Assembly: GCA_015057205.1 (NCBI GenBank)
Contig: SVEW01000035.1
Coordinates: 1 to 17,966, forward strand
Direction: 5' to 3'
DNA from: Lachnospiraceae bacterium
Lineage (GTDB): Bacteria; Bacillota; Clostridia; Lachnospirales; Lachnospiraceae
Length of the DNA stretch: 17,966 nucleotides
This document shows positions 5,598 to 13,334 of this stretch, piece by piece. Position 1 is the first letter of the stretch; each line of letters opens with the position of its first letter. The translations under genes were made by a program, and so were the position numbers. Under the pieces are notes generated by a model, which had not been told where the DNA came from, made no database searches, and saw only the letters and a list, made by a program, of their open reading frames with translations.

Positions 5598-7541
5598 TTA
5601 ATATAATTTCGCCCCCGCCGGGATATGGTTATCAACCATTAAAAGATGAAGCTCTTCTTCATCCTCAGAATCCTTAAAGTTACTTACTGCGGAGAGTAAC
5701 ATACCACAAGACTCAATTCCCATCATCTTTCTTGGTGGAAGGTTGGTAATAGCAATCAAGGTCTTACCAACTAATTCTTCCGGTTCATAATACATATGAA
5801 TTCCGGAAAGAATCGTACGATCTGTTCCACTTCCATCGTCTAAGGTAAACTGCAATAACTTCTTGCTCTTCGGTACCGCTTCACAAGCCTTTACCTTAAC
5901 TGCACGGAAGTCAGACTTGCTAAATGTATCAAAATCAACTTCTTCTTCAAACAACGGCTCTACCCTTACATTAGAGAAATCAATCTTGTTGTTTGGTGTA
6001 TAGAATCCGTCTTCCTGTTCTGCAGTAGCCTTAGAAGAAGCCTTCTTGTCTCCATCTAAGGTCTTCATAGTCGGGAAGAGTAAAACGTCACGAATTGCCG
6101 GGCTATTGGTAAGTAACATTACCAAACGGTCGATTCCGTAACCAATACCACCTGTTGGCGGCATACCAATGGACAATGCATTTAAAAAGTCCTCGTCGGT
6201 GTGGTTTGCTTCTTCATCTCCGGCAGCAAACGCTTCTTCCTGTGCTTCAAAACGAGCTCTCTGATCAATCGGATCATTCAACTCAGAGTATGCATTACAC
6301 ATCTCGCGTCCATAAATGAACAACTCAAAACGCTCTACCAATTCCGGTTTATCCGGCTTTCTCTTAGTTAACGGAGAAATCTCTACCGGATGATCCATTA
6401 CGAAGGTTGGCTGAATCAAATGTTCTTCAACATATTCTTCGAAGAATAAATTGATGATATCGCCTCTCTTATGACGCTCTTCATATACAATCTTATGTTC
6501 ATCCGCCACTTTCTTAGCTTCTTCGTCTGTCTTAATATCTTCAAAATCTACATTCGCATATTTCTTAACCGCATCAATCATGGTAATACGCTCGAATGGT
6601 TTACCAAGATCAATCATAGCTTCTGCATACGGAATAGTTGTTGTACCACATACTTTCTGCGCCAAATGACGGAACATGTTCTCTGTCAAATCCATCATGC
6701 CATGATAATCGGTATATGCCTGATATAATTCCATCAACGTAAATTCCGGATTGTGACGGGTATCAATACCCTCATTACGAAATACACGTCCTATTTCGTA
6801 AACACGCTCCAAACCACCAACGATTAAACGTTTCAAAGGTAATTCCAAAGAGATACGAAGTTTCAAATCTTCGTTCAATGCATTGAAATGTGTCTCAAAT
6901 GGTCTTGCAGCGGCACCACCGGCATTGTTTACCAAAAATGGTGTTTCAACCTCCATGAATCCCTGATCATCTAAGAATCTACGAATCTCACGAATAATCT
7001 GAGAACGCTTAATGAACGTATCCTTAACGTCCTCATTCATAATTAAGTCTACATAACGCTGTCTATAGCGCAAGTCCGTGTTGGTCAGTCCATGGAACTT
7101 CTCCGGCAATATCTGTAAAGATTTGGACATTAGGGTAATTTCTTCTGCATGGATAGAAATCTCCCCCTTCTGTGTACGGAATACTTCGCCCTTGACTCCA
7201 ACAATATCGCCAATATCGAATTTCTTGAAATCTTTATATGGCTCTTCTCCTATTCCGTCTCTAGCGACATATACTTGAATGTTACCATTGCGATCCTGAA
7301 CATTCATAAAGGATGCTTTACCCATGACACGCTTGCTCATAACACGTCCTGCAATTGCAACTTTCTTACCTTCCATCTCATCAAAATTATCTTTGATGTC
7401 GGCAGAATGATGTGTTACATCGTATTTGGTAATGACAAAAGGATTCTTGCCATTTGCCAAGAGCTCCTCATACTTCTCGTGTCTGACCTGCACTAATTTG
7501 TTCAAGTCTTGTTCCTGGTTCTGTCGGGTTTCCTCAGCCAT
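5598..7541 (-). CDS. lysS: Lysyl-tRNA synthetase, class II, with C-terminal tRNA-binding domain
   Basis: This 647-aa enzyme charges tRNA-Lys in the cytoplasm. The N-terminal OB-fold anticodon-binding domain spans about 55-145 (VAIAGRVMSKR). The class II catalytic core runs from about 155 to 490 with motif 2 at 247-270 (RVYEIGRVFRNEG, R-H-x-PEFT) and motif 3 at 464-483 (GGIGYGIDRLVMLLTN). After a linker (495-535), residues 537-647 form an EMAPII/MetG-type tRNA-binding domain (DFRAVKVKACEAVPKSKKL, LPPRKMMGIESCGMLLSA, ending PAGAKLY). A plain bacterial LysRS is about 500 aa, so the tail is an appended module. The ATG at 7541 has GAGG 7 bases upstream. It lies 46 bases after greA and is transcribed from the promoter at 8122-8150. 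The 46-base gap is too short for a T-box. Confidence 0.97.
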   Translation of the reverse strand: MAEETRQNQEQDLNKLVQVRHEKYEELLANGKNPFVITKYDVTHHSADIKDNFDEMEGKKVAIAGRVMSKRVMGKASFMNVQDRNGNIQVYVARDGIGEEPYKDFKKFDIGDIVGVKGEVFRTQKGEISIHAEEITLMSKSLQILPEKFHGLTNTDLRYRQRYVDLIMNEDVKDTFIKRSQIIREIRRFLDDQGFMEVETPFLVNNAGGAAARPFETHFNALNEDLKLRISLELPLKRLIVGGLERVYEIGRVFRNEGIDTRHNPEFTLMELYQAYTDYHGMMDLTENMFRHLAQKVCGTTTIPYAEAMIDLGKPFERITMIDAVKKYANVDFEDIKTDEEAKKVADEHKIVYEERHKRGDIINLFFEEYVEEHLIQPTFVMDHPVEISPLTKRKPDKPELVERFELFIYGREMCNAYSELNDPIDQRARFEAQEEAFAAGDEEANHTDEDFLNALSIGMPPTGGIGYGIDRLVMLLTNSPAIRDVLLFPTMKTLDGDKKASSKATAEQEDGFYTPNNKIDFSNVRVEPLFEEEVDFDTFSKSDFRAVKVKACEAVPKSKKLLQFTLDDGSGTDRTILSGIHMYYEPEELVGKTLIAITNLPPRKMMGIESCGMLLSAVSNFKDSEDEEELHLLMVDNHIPAGAKLY

Positions 7542-7587
7542 ATGATTTCCTCACTTTCTTCTTATTTTCTCATCTGTTTATAAAAAT

Positions 7588-8064
7588 TTATGCTACACGC
7601 TGGATGTCAAGTACCTTGTACTCTAATTCTCCAGCCTGAGTCTCAACCTTAACGGTATCCCCAACCTGTGCACCGATCAATGCTTTTCCTACCGGTGACT
7701 CGTTGGAAATCTTACCTTCCAAACTATTTGCCTCTGTGGAACCAACAATATAATACTCTAATTCTTCCTCAAATTCGCAGTCATAAATCTTAACTTTACA
7801 ACCAACGCTAATCTTGTCTAAGTCCACTTCTTCTTCTACAACAACTTCTACATTCTTAAGAATTGCTTCAATCTCTTCAATTCTTGCTTCAATATCACGC
7901 TGTTCGTCCTTCGCTGCATCATACTCAGCGTTCTCGGACAAATCTCCCTGCTCGCGCGCTTCTTTAATCTTCTGCGCAACTTCCTTTCTCTTTACTACCT
8001 TTAAATCCTGTAATTCCGCCTCTAATTTCTGTAAACCAGCGTATGTTAATAGTTTCTTTTCCAT
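7588..8064 (-). CDS. greA: Transcription elongation factor GreA
   Basis: A 158-aa GreA, which rescues backtracked RNA polymerase by stimulating transcript cleavage. The N-terminal coiled coil (1-75) carries the acidic tip motif GDLSENAEYDAAKDEQ, whose Asp and Glu enter the polymerase secondary channel. The C-terminal FKBP-like domain ends with GDTVKVETQAGELEYKVLDI. Length is normal. I chose the ATG at 8064 (MEKKLLTY), with GAGG 8 bases upstream; a GTG at 8073 would overlap that ribosome binding site. It is the first gene of the greA-lysS unit, a common pairing in Firmicutes. Confidence 0.97.
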   Translation of the reverse strand: MEKKLLTYAGLQKLEAELQDLKVVKRKEVAQKIKEAREQGDLSENAEYDAAKDEQRDIEARIEEIEAILKNVEVVVEEEVDLDKISVGCKVKIYDCEFEEELEYYIVGSTEANSLEGKISNESPVGKALIGAQVGDTVKVETQAGELEYKVLDIQRVA

Positions 8065-8121
8065 CAAATTCACCTCATTAACTTATTATTTTCCCAGTTG
8101 GATTTCCACTATAATCACAAC

Positions 8122-8150
8122 ATTATAACAAACGTCTCTCCATTCGTCAA
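8122..8150 (-). promoter_or_regulatory. Sigma-A promoter of greA-lysS
   Basis: On the minus strand TTGACG (8150-8145) and TATAAT (8127-8122) have a 17-base spacer. The start site would be near 8115, a leader of about 50 bases. No terminator hairpin is visible between dusB and this promoter, so dusB transcripts may also read into greA. Confidence 0.85.
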
Positions 8151-8181
8151 GGAATTCTTATTTCTATTTCTTGTATAAAAA

Positions 8182-9153
8182 CTATTGCATCTGCAATACT
8201 TCCCGAAACAGCGCCTCTAGTTCTTCAAAAGACTCCACCTCGTGAATTCGCCCCCGCAGTCTGGCGCTGTTCTTATATCCGGACATATACCAGGCTGCAT
8301 GCTTTCGCATCTCCCGTATACCGGTATATTCTCCCTTAAAAGCAATCTGCATTTTTGCATGGCGAAGCACCATGGCAACCACCTCAGCCAGTGGCGGACG
8401 TTCCGGATATATTCCGGTATTCTGCCAATGCTTTATTTGAGAAAAAATCCAGGGATTTCCCTGTGCTGCCCGACCAATCATAATACCGTCACACCCTGTC
8501 AGTGCAACCAATGCCGCTGCTGATTCCGCATCCACAACATCCCCGTTTCCAATTACCGGAATAGACACCGCCTCCTTAACCTGACGGATAATATCCCAAT
8601 CCGCTTTCCCGGAATAATATTGTTCCCTGGTTCGTCCATGTACCGCAATTGCCGCCGCACCGGACTCCTGCGCGATGTGTGCCATCTCCACTGCATTAAT
8701 ATGGTTATCGTCGAAACCCTTGCGAATCTTCACGGTTACCGGTTTATTAATTGCTTTTACCGTAGCTTCGATAATCTCGCCTGCCAGCTTCGGTGTCTTC
8801 ATCAATGCGGACCCTTCTCCGTTATTAACTACTTTCGGCACCGGGCACCCCATATTCAAATCCAAAATGTCAAAATTGCGCTCCTCAATTCGCTTCGCCA
8901 TCTCACTGACAATCTTCGGATCCGATCCAAACAACTGCAAACTGGCCGGTCTCTCTTTTTCATCTACTTGTAATAGTATTTCCGTATTCTTGTTATTATA
9001 CATAATACCTTTGGCGCTTACCATTTCCATACACACCAAATCTGCCCCCTGCTCTTTACATAAGAGTCGAAAGGGCAGATCCGTTACACCTGCCATGGGC
9101 GCCAAAATCAAATTATTTGCTAGCTCTACTGAGCCAATCTGTAATTTTGGCAT
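8182..9153 (-). CDS. dusB: tRNA-dihydrouridine synthase, DusB family
   Basis: A 323-aa flavoprotein that reduces uridine to dihydrouridine in tRNA with NADPH and FMN. The TIM-barrel shows LAPMAGVTD (17-25), the catalytic C103 in LNMGCPVPKV (99-108), GEGSALMK just after, the conserved K in VKIRKGF, AVHGRTREQYYSGKADW, and the FMN phosphate site IPVIGNGDV followed by GCDGIMIGRAAQGNPW. A helical tRNA-recognition domain follows (about 245-323). Length fits DusB. The start lies 2 bases after the coaX stop, with AGGA 10 bases upstream inside the end of coaX, so the genes are translationally linked. A coaX-dusB neighbourhood is common in Firmicutes. Confidence 0.95.
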   Translation of the reverse strand: MPKLQIGSVELANNLILAPMAGVTDLPFRLLCKEQGADLVCMEMVSAKGIMYNNKNTEILLQVDEKERPASLQLFGSDPKIVSEMAKRIEERNFDILDLNMGCPVPKVVNNGEGSALMKTPKLAGEIIEATVKAINKPVTVKIRKGFDDNHINAVEMAHIAQESGAAAIAVHGRTREQYYSGKADWDIIRQVKEAVSIPVIGNGDVVDAESAAALVALTGCDGIMIGRAAQGNPWIFSQIKHWQNTGIYPERPPLAEVVAMVLRHAKMQIAFKGEYTGIREMRKHAAWYMSGYKNSARLRGRIHEVESFEELEALFREVLQMQ

Positions 9154-9155
9154 AT

Positions 9156-9968
9156 TTATTTCTTTCCTAATTTCTGTTTCTCAATCACAAAGCGTGCACC
9201 CGTCTTCTGTTTTTCAAAAATCAGGCGCATTCCCTTCAACGTCAACTGTGCATCATAGTAATCAATGCATCCTGTTTCTTCAGCCAAAAGCACACCCAGT
9301 CCACCTGTGGCTACCACTTTCAGGTCATCAAGCCCTGATTCTTCCTTAATCTTCTCAACAATATAAGCCGTCTGTCCTATCTGACCGTAAACAATACCGG
9401 CTTGCATACTGCTGATAGTCTCTTTGGCAAGGATGCTCTGCGGCTTCACAATCTCAAATTTCGGAAGCTGTGCCGCCATATCAGACAGTGCCTGGGCAGA
9501 CGTCTGTATTCCCGGTGCCGTTACACCGGCAAGAAAACTTCCACCCTCATCTACTAAATCATATGTTGTGGCCGTTCCATAATCAATTACCAACACCGGT
9601 CCGCCATATAGTTCATATGCCGCTACCGCATCTACAATACGATCGGCACCAATTTGGCGCGGATTCTCTGTTGCCACACGAATTCCGGTCTTAATACCGG
9701 CTCCAACCACAATCGGTTCTGTATGAAAATATTTCTCAATAGAACGACGGAGTGAATACATAACATCCGGCACAACCGACGCAATAATAACATCTGTTAT
9801 ATCTCCCGGATCTATTTCATTATGCTCCAGCATTCCGGACAAATCGATTCCGAATTCATCCGCTGTTCTGGCAAGCTTCGTCGTCATACGAAACGTAGCC
9901 CACAAATCTTCACCCTGAAAAACACCTGCTGTAATATTGGTATTTCCCACATCCAACGCCATTAACAT
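9156..9968 (-). CDS. coaX: Type III pantothenate kinase
   Basis: A 270-aa CoaX, which phosphorylates pantothenate with ATP in the first step of coenzyme A synthesis. It belongs to the ASKHA fold: DVGNTN (6-11) is the phosphate-1 motif, GADR (107-110) holds the catalytic Asp (D109), DYGTATTYD (129-137) is phosphate-2, and TGG (221-223) is the adenosine motif. Type III enzymes need a monovalent cation and are insensitive to CoA feedback. I chose the ATG at 9968 because GAGGAGG lies 9 bases upstream; an ATG at 9989 would start inside the preceding gene. The last 20 residues contain two related lysine-rich stretches (FEKQKTG, IEKQKLG) beyond the usual end. It is 4 bases after the upstream gene and 2 before dusB. 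Confidence 0.96.
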   Translation of the reverse strand: MLMALDVGNTNITAGVFQGEDLWATFRMTTKLARTADEFGIDLSGMLEHNEIDPGDITDVIIASVVPDVMYSLRRSIEKYFHTEPIVVGAGIKTGIRVATENPRQIGADRIVDAVAAYELYGGPVLVIDYGTATTYDLVDEGGSFLAGVTAPGIQTSAQALSDMAAQLPKFEIVKPQSILAKETISSMQAGIVYGQIGQTAYIVEKIKEESGLDDLKVVATGGLGVLLAEETGCIDYYDAQLTLKGMRLIFEKQKTGARFVIEKQKLGKK

Positions 9969-9972
9969 GTCC

Positions 9973-10305
9973 CTAGACCTCCTCATCAAGCCCTAAATAA
10001 AATACTTTAAAAAACATCTCTAACGACCGGAACAGCTCTTCCTTATCCCGCTGCATCTTCTTAACCAAAAGTCCACTTCCGATGTCGTCATACAACAAAT
10101 CTTCTTCATCACACTCTGTCTCAATCTGCAAAGTTCCTTCCTCGTCAAATACCAATTTCAAAATGCCTCCCACATCTTCCGTGAAAAGCACACACATAAC
10201 CTTTAATTCGTCTTTAATACTTTTTGGCAGTCCCTGGAATGCCTCATCTAAGTAAAATTTCTTTTCATATGCGTTCGACACACATAATACTACATTCTCG
10301 TCCAT
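9973..10305 (-). CDS. Small acidic cytoplasmic protein, DUF6145-like, 110 aa
   Basis: No known function. The protein is acidic and soluble, with no signal or membrane helix. It begins MDENVVLCVSNAYEKKFYLD, has a central FTEDVGGILKLVFDEEGTLQIET stretch that looks like beta strands, then DEEDLLYDDIGSGLLVKKMQ and a C-terminal amphipathic helix (EELFRSLEMFFKVFYLG). From memory it resembles the Lachnospiraceae family DUF6145; I could not check this. The ATG at 10305 has AGAGG 5 bases upstream. It is the first gene of a unit with coaX and dusB, with its own promoter, and its stop lies 4 bases before the coaX start. Tight coupling to coaX suggests co-regulation, not necessarily a shared pathway. Confidence 0.8.
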   Translation of the reverse strand: MDENVVLCVSNAYEKKFYLDEAFQGLPKSIKDELKVMCVLFTEDVGGILKLVFDEEGTLQIETECDEEDLLYDDIGSGLLVKKMQRDKEELFRSLEMFFKVFYLGLDEEV

Positions 10306-10340
10306 ATCAACCTCTTCTTATCGTTCACTTACAACTTTTG

Positions 10341-10369
10341 ATTATATCCTCTATTCCCAAAGTTTACAA
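10341..10369 (-). promoter_or_regulatory. Sigma-A promoter of the small gene-coaX-dusB unit
   Basis: On the minus strand TTGTAA (10369-10364) and TATAAT (10346-10341) have a 17-base spacer. The start site would be near 10334, about 29 bases before the ATG at 10305. The -35 lies just 11 bases downstream of the T-tract of the preceding terminator. Confidence 0.8.
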
Positions 10370-10380
10370 TGTTTTTTTGC

Positions 10381-10413
10381 AAAAAGGCACATGTGCGTTT
10401 CCACACATGTGCC
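10381..10413 (-). terminator. Rho-independent terminator after the SPFH gene
   Basis: On the minus strand GGCACATGTGTG and CGCACATGTGCC pair over 12 bp (one G-U) around a GAAA tetraloop, followed by TTTTTG. It starts 19 bases after the stop of the SPFH gene. Confidence 0.92.
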
Positions 10414-10432
10414 CAAATCTTCTTTTACTGAT

Positions 10433-11365
10433 TTATTTTTCTTTTGCAATCTCTGTCACAGACTTGGCTAATCCGGCCACACTCTGAATCTCAGATGGAA
10501 TAATAATCTTAGTAGCCTTTCCATCTGCCGCTCTTGCAAATGCCTCTAAACTCTTTAACTTAAGCACAGCCTCGTCCGCTCCGGCTTCTTTTAAGAAACG
10601 TAAACCATCCGCATTCGCCTGCTGAATCTTAAGAATCGCTTCTGCCTGACCTTCTGCTTCCTTAACCGTTGCTTCTCTTTTTGCTTCCGCACGTAAGATA
10701 GCTGCCTGCTTCTCAGCCTCCGCATCAAGAATTGCACTGGCTTTCTTACCTTCGGCAACAAGAATGGTAGATTTCTTCTCTCCTTCTGCTCTGGTAACCG
10801 CTTCACGACGTTCACGCTCAGCCTTCATCTGCTTCTCCATCGCATCCTGGATAGCCGTTGGTGGAATAATGTTCTTAAGTTCCACACGGTTTACCTTAAT
10901 TCCCCAAGGATCGGTTGCTACGTCCAAGGTTGAACGCATCTTTGTGTTAATGGTTTCTCTGGAAGTTAACGTTTCATCCAATTCCAAATCACCAATGATA
11001 TTACGCAATGTGGTCGCCGTCAGATTCTCAATTGCCATAATCGGATTCTCTACTCCATAACAATAAAGCTTCGGATCCGTAATCTGATAAAATACAACGG
11101 TATCAATTCGCATTGTTACGTTATCTTTGGTGATAACCGGCTGTGGTGCGAAATCCACTACCTGCTCTTTTAAAATTACTCTTCTTGCAATACGGTCAAT
11201 TACCGGCACCTTTAAATGAAGTCCAACTCCCCAGGTAGCCTGATATCCACCTAAACGCTCTACTACATACGCATGTGCCTGTGGCACAATCTTGATGCAG
11301 GAAGCGAGAATTGTCAAAAGGACAACCGCTAGCACTGCCCAAACAACAAGCTGTACGTATTCCAT
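10433..11365 (-). CDS. SPFH/Band 7 membrane protein, stomatin/QmcA-like
   Basis: A 310-aa membrane-anchored scaffold. Residues 4-24 are an N-terminal transmembrane helix. The band 7 domain follows (25 to about 185) with the typical ERLGGYQATWGVGLHLKVPVID, PQPVITKDNVTMRID and DPWGIKVNRVELKNIIPP stretches. Residues 176-245 are an Ala/Glu/Lys-rich coiled coil that drives oligomerisation, and the tail includes EAFARAADGKATKIIIPS. Such proteins organise membrane microdomains; QmcA/stomatin-type members usually pair with an NfeD protein, as here. The ATG at 11365 has AGGAGGA-type sequence 8-9 bases upstream and lies 15 bases after the nfeD-like gene. Flotillin proper is less likely: it is longer. 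Confidence 0.93.
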   Translation of the reverse strand: MEYVQLVVWAVLAVVLLTILASCIKIVPQAHAYVVERLGGYQATWGVGLHLKVPVIDRIARRVILKEQVVDFAPQPVITKDNVTMRIDTVVFYQITDPKLYCYGVENPIMAIENLTATTLRNIIGDLELDETLTSRETINTKMRSTLDVATDPWGIKVNRVELKNIIPPTAIQDAMEKQMKAERERREAVTRAEGEKKSTILVAEGKKASAILDAEAEKQAAILRAEAKREATVKEAEGQAEAILKIQQANADGLRFLKEAGADEAVLKLKSLEAFARAADGKATKIIIPSEIQSVAGLAKSVTEIAKEK

Positions 11366-11380
11366 TTCTTTTTCCTCCTA

Positions 11381-11824
11381 TTATTCCTTTTCTTTCTGTG
11401 CTACGATAAGCTTAACGCCCTGGATTTCCTGAATTGTTACCACCGCATCTTTGGCAAGCACAACGCCATCTTTCGTCGTTCGCGCTGTCCACTCCTGCCC
11501 ATCAACACTTACGCAACCGGTTGCTTTCAGGTTGTTAATCTCCTCCAGAACAAAGCCCGTTCGCCCAATCAAACTTTCTGCGTTGGTTTTCGTTCGATTC
11601 TTGTTCAAATGGCGCACCGCCACAGGTCTCGTTAATGCCAAAAGCAATACCGAAACAATTAAGAATAACACAATCTGGATAACCGGGCTCAACCCCAATA
11701 CATTCGCCAAAACAGCAACGGCCGCACCACCGGCGAACCAAATTGTTGTTAAGCCAAGCGTTGCAAGTTCAATCACCAACATGGCCACCAGAATAACCAA
11801 CCAGGCTATTCGGAAATAATCCAT
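11381..11824 (-). CDS. NfeD-family membrane protein, short form
   Basis: A 147-aa protein. Residues 5-66 hold three closely spaced hydrophobic helices with a short charged end (TRPVAVRHLNKNRTKTN). Residues 80-147 form the OB-fold NfeD domain, with LIGRTGFVLEEI, VSVDGQEWTART and VVTIQEIQGVKLIVAQ. It lacks the N-terminal protease domain of long NfeD forms, so it is the NfeD1b type that partners SPFH proteins. The ATG at 11824 has GGAGG 7 bases upstream. It is the first gene of the two-gene unit and likely acts with the SPFH protein in the membrane. Confidence 0.92.
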   Translation of the reverse strand: MDYFRIAWLVILVAMLVIELATLGLTTIWFAGGAAVAVLANVLGLSPVIQIVLFLIVSVLLLALTRPVAVRHLNKNRTKTNAESLIGRTGFVLEEINNLKATGCVSVDGQEWTARTTKDGVVLAKDAVVTIQEIQGVKLIVAQKEKE

Positions 11825-11865
11825 ACGCGCACCTCCTTCGCCTATCAGATTGATTGTATAACCCT

Positions 11866-11894
11866 ATCATACACTACTTATGCGAAAGGTACAA
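11866..11894 (-). promoter_or_regulatory. Sigma-A promoter of the nfeD-SPFH unit
   Basis: On the minus strand TTGTAC (11894-11889) and TATGAT (11871-11866) have a 17-base spacer. The start site would be near 11859, giving a leader of about 35 bases. The -35 lies 12 bases past the T-tract of the wall hydrolase terminator. Confidence 0.75.
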
Positions 11895-11905
11895 GGATAA
11901 TGCAG

Positions 11906-11953
11906 AAAAAAAAAGAGTATTGTTGCAATTATCAAATAATTCCAACAATACTC
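11906..11953 (-). terminator. Strong terminator of the SH3/SleB hydrolase gene
   Basis: On the minus strand GAGTATTGTTG pairs with CAACAATACTC (11 bp), then after one G-G mismatch AATTAT pairs with ATAATT around a TTG loop. Nine T residues follow. It starts 14 bases after the hydrolase stop. Confidence 0.93.
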
Positions 11954-11967
11954 ACATCAACAAATTT

Positions 11968-13176
11968 TTAGAAAAATACGTGACCACCAATTACAAGTCC
12001 CTGAATTCCGGTTCTGACAGACTGGAAGTGCAATGCACCACCTACGTTATCTTCGCCACCCAGCGCTGCACGAGCTGCGCGATAACAACTACTTGCAATC
12101 GTTCCGTTTAATCTTCTTGCCAAAATTCCGGAGTGCGCCGGTCCAAACTGCCCTCTCTGATAAATAACACCACGAAGGGAATTCGGATAACGACCGCTAC
12201 GAATACGATTACACACAACGGCGCCAACTGCCAACTGTCCCTGATAGTTCTGCGTTCCGGCTTCACACTGAATCAACGCTGCCAACAGTGTTACATCATC
12301 CACGTTTGCGTCCACGCTAGACTGCTGTGTTGTGGTTGTACTCTCTGTAGAGCGGGATGAACGCTGTGTTCTTGCAGCCTCTTCAGCCGCCTTCTTTGCC
12401 GCTGCTTCCTTTGCCAACTTCGCATTGTATTCCTTCATGGTCATTCCCTTACTGGTTCGTAAGGACACCTTAACGTATTCTTCGGAAACAAAAGCTCGTT
12501 TCCCCTTATAGTTTACGGCTACCCAGCCCTCCACTTTACAAGGTCTCTTAGCCGTTGCTATACTGCTACCCTTGTCAACAACGGTATAAATCTTACCATC
12601 CGTGGATGCCTTGGAACGAATACGCAAACCTCCACTTAAAGCAGTTGCGCGATACATACCATGCTTCTTGGCATATCTCTCAGCCTTCTTACCGGTAAGG
12701 CAATAAGATGCTTTTACAAATCCTCTCAAATTCCCGGATTTAATCTTATACCAGTTGCCGGTCTCCTTAAGAATCTTCGCACCGTTCTTCGGGAACATCT
12801 TTCCGACAAGCTTAGCATTCTTAGATGCGCGGCTTCTTACATTCAAGCTCTCATCAACCTTTACAACCAGATGGGAATCCCAATAGGAAACCTCTTCCGG
12901 TTCTTCCGTTGTTACTTGTGGCTCTTCTTCTGCAGGCACTTCTTCCTCTGCTGCCCCTTCCATCGTCTCGGACACAAGGTTTACTTTCATAACCGCTACA
13001 TTTGCCTCCTGCTCAACAGGAAAATCAACGTTCGCAATAACCCCTGCTACCGCAGAATCATTCCGTGCTACACCAGTATCTGTCTTTACTGTCGGATTCA
13101 CCATCGCACCCAAAAACAGTCCCAGCATCAAACCAACTATACTAATACATCCAATTTCTCTCTTGCCAAACTTCAA
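11968..13176 (-). CDS. Secreted cell wall hydrolase with SH3 repeats and SleB domain
   Basis: A 402-aa exported protein. Residues 9-27 are a hydrophobic signal anchor after a short basic N-terminus. A Glu/Pro/Thr-rich linker follows (70-97), then two bacterial SH3-like repeats (about 104-157, LNVRSRAS...GNWYKIKSG...GFVKASY; and about 180-236, LRIRSKAS...EGWVAVNYKGKRAFVS), an Ala/Lys coiled segment (250-270), a Ser/Thr/Gln linker (271-288) and the C-terminal SleB/Hydrolase_2 domain (292-402). SleB enzymes cleave the peptidoglycan glycan strand; the catalytic Glu is E305 in IQCEAG, with QLAVGAVVCNRI and ALHFQS also conserved. SH3 repeats in place of the SleB peptidoglycan-binding domain suggest a vegetative wall autolysin more than a spore cortex enzyme. 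The start is TTG at 13176, with GGAG 9 bases upstream; TAA directly before it excludes an upstream start. Confidence 0.9.
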   Translation of the reverse strand: MKFGKREIGCISIVGLMLGLFLGAMVNPTVKTDTGVARNDSAVAGVIANVDFPVEQEANVAVMKVNLVSETMEGAAEEEVPAEEEPQVTTEEPEEVSYWDSHLVVKVDESLNVRSRASKNAKLVGKMFPKNGAKILKETGNWYKIKSGNLRGFVKASYCLTGKKAERYAKKHGMYRATALSGGLRIRSKASTDGKIYTVVDKGSSIATAKRPCKVEGWVAVNYKGKRAFVSEEYVKVSLRTSKGMTMKEYNAKLAKEAAAKKAAEEAARTQRSSRSTESTTTTQQSSVDANVDDVTLLAALIQCEAGTQNYQGQLAVGAVVCNRIRSGRYPNSLRGVIYQRGQFGPAHSGILARRLNGTIASSCYRAARAALGGEDNVGGALHFQSVRTGIQGLVIGGHVFF

Positions 13177-13260
13177 TTATATCCACTCCATTTCCTGTAA
13201 AAAACTACCTGTTTATAGTGTTACAATATCTTATGCTTTTTATGCATTTCTGTTACAGTT

Positions 13261-13277
13261 ATTACGAAATTGTTACT
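13261..13277 (-). promoter_or_regulatory. Degenerate WalR-like direct repeat at the start site
   Basis: On the minus strand AGTAAC-N5-CGTAAT repeats the spacing of the upstream box, with one mismatch per half to TGTAAH. It overlaps the predicted start site near 13272. Further TGTAAC copies lie at about 13251-13256 and 13220-13225. The match is weak and may be chance in AT-rich DNA. Confidence 0.25.
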
Positions 13278-13278
13278 T

Positions 13279-13307
13279 ACTATATCACAGTAAAACGAAA
13301 ATGTCAA
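13279..13307 (-). promoter_or_regulatory. Sigma-A promoter of the SH3/SleB hydrolase gene
   Basis: On the minus strand TTGACA (13307-13302, full consensus) and TATAGT (13284-13279) have a 17-base spacer. The start site would be near 13272, giving a leader of about 96 bases. The leader contains a small possible hairpin (ATGC...GCAT) but no recognisable riboswitch. Confidence 0.85.
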
Positions 13308-13334
13308 GTTTTTCCATTTTTAAGAGATTGGATG

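Noticed and set aside
7542..7587. T-box or other riboswitch before lysS
   Set aside because: The gap to greA is only 46 bases and holds no specifier or antiterminator structure.
8675..9349. Long plus-strand reading frame of 224 codons
   Set aside because: It is antisense to dusB and coaX, both with clear family motifs, and has no ribosome binding site or recognisable domain.
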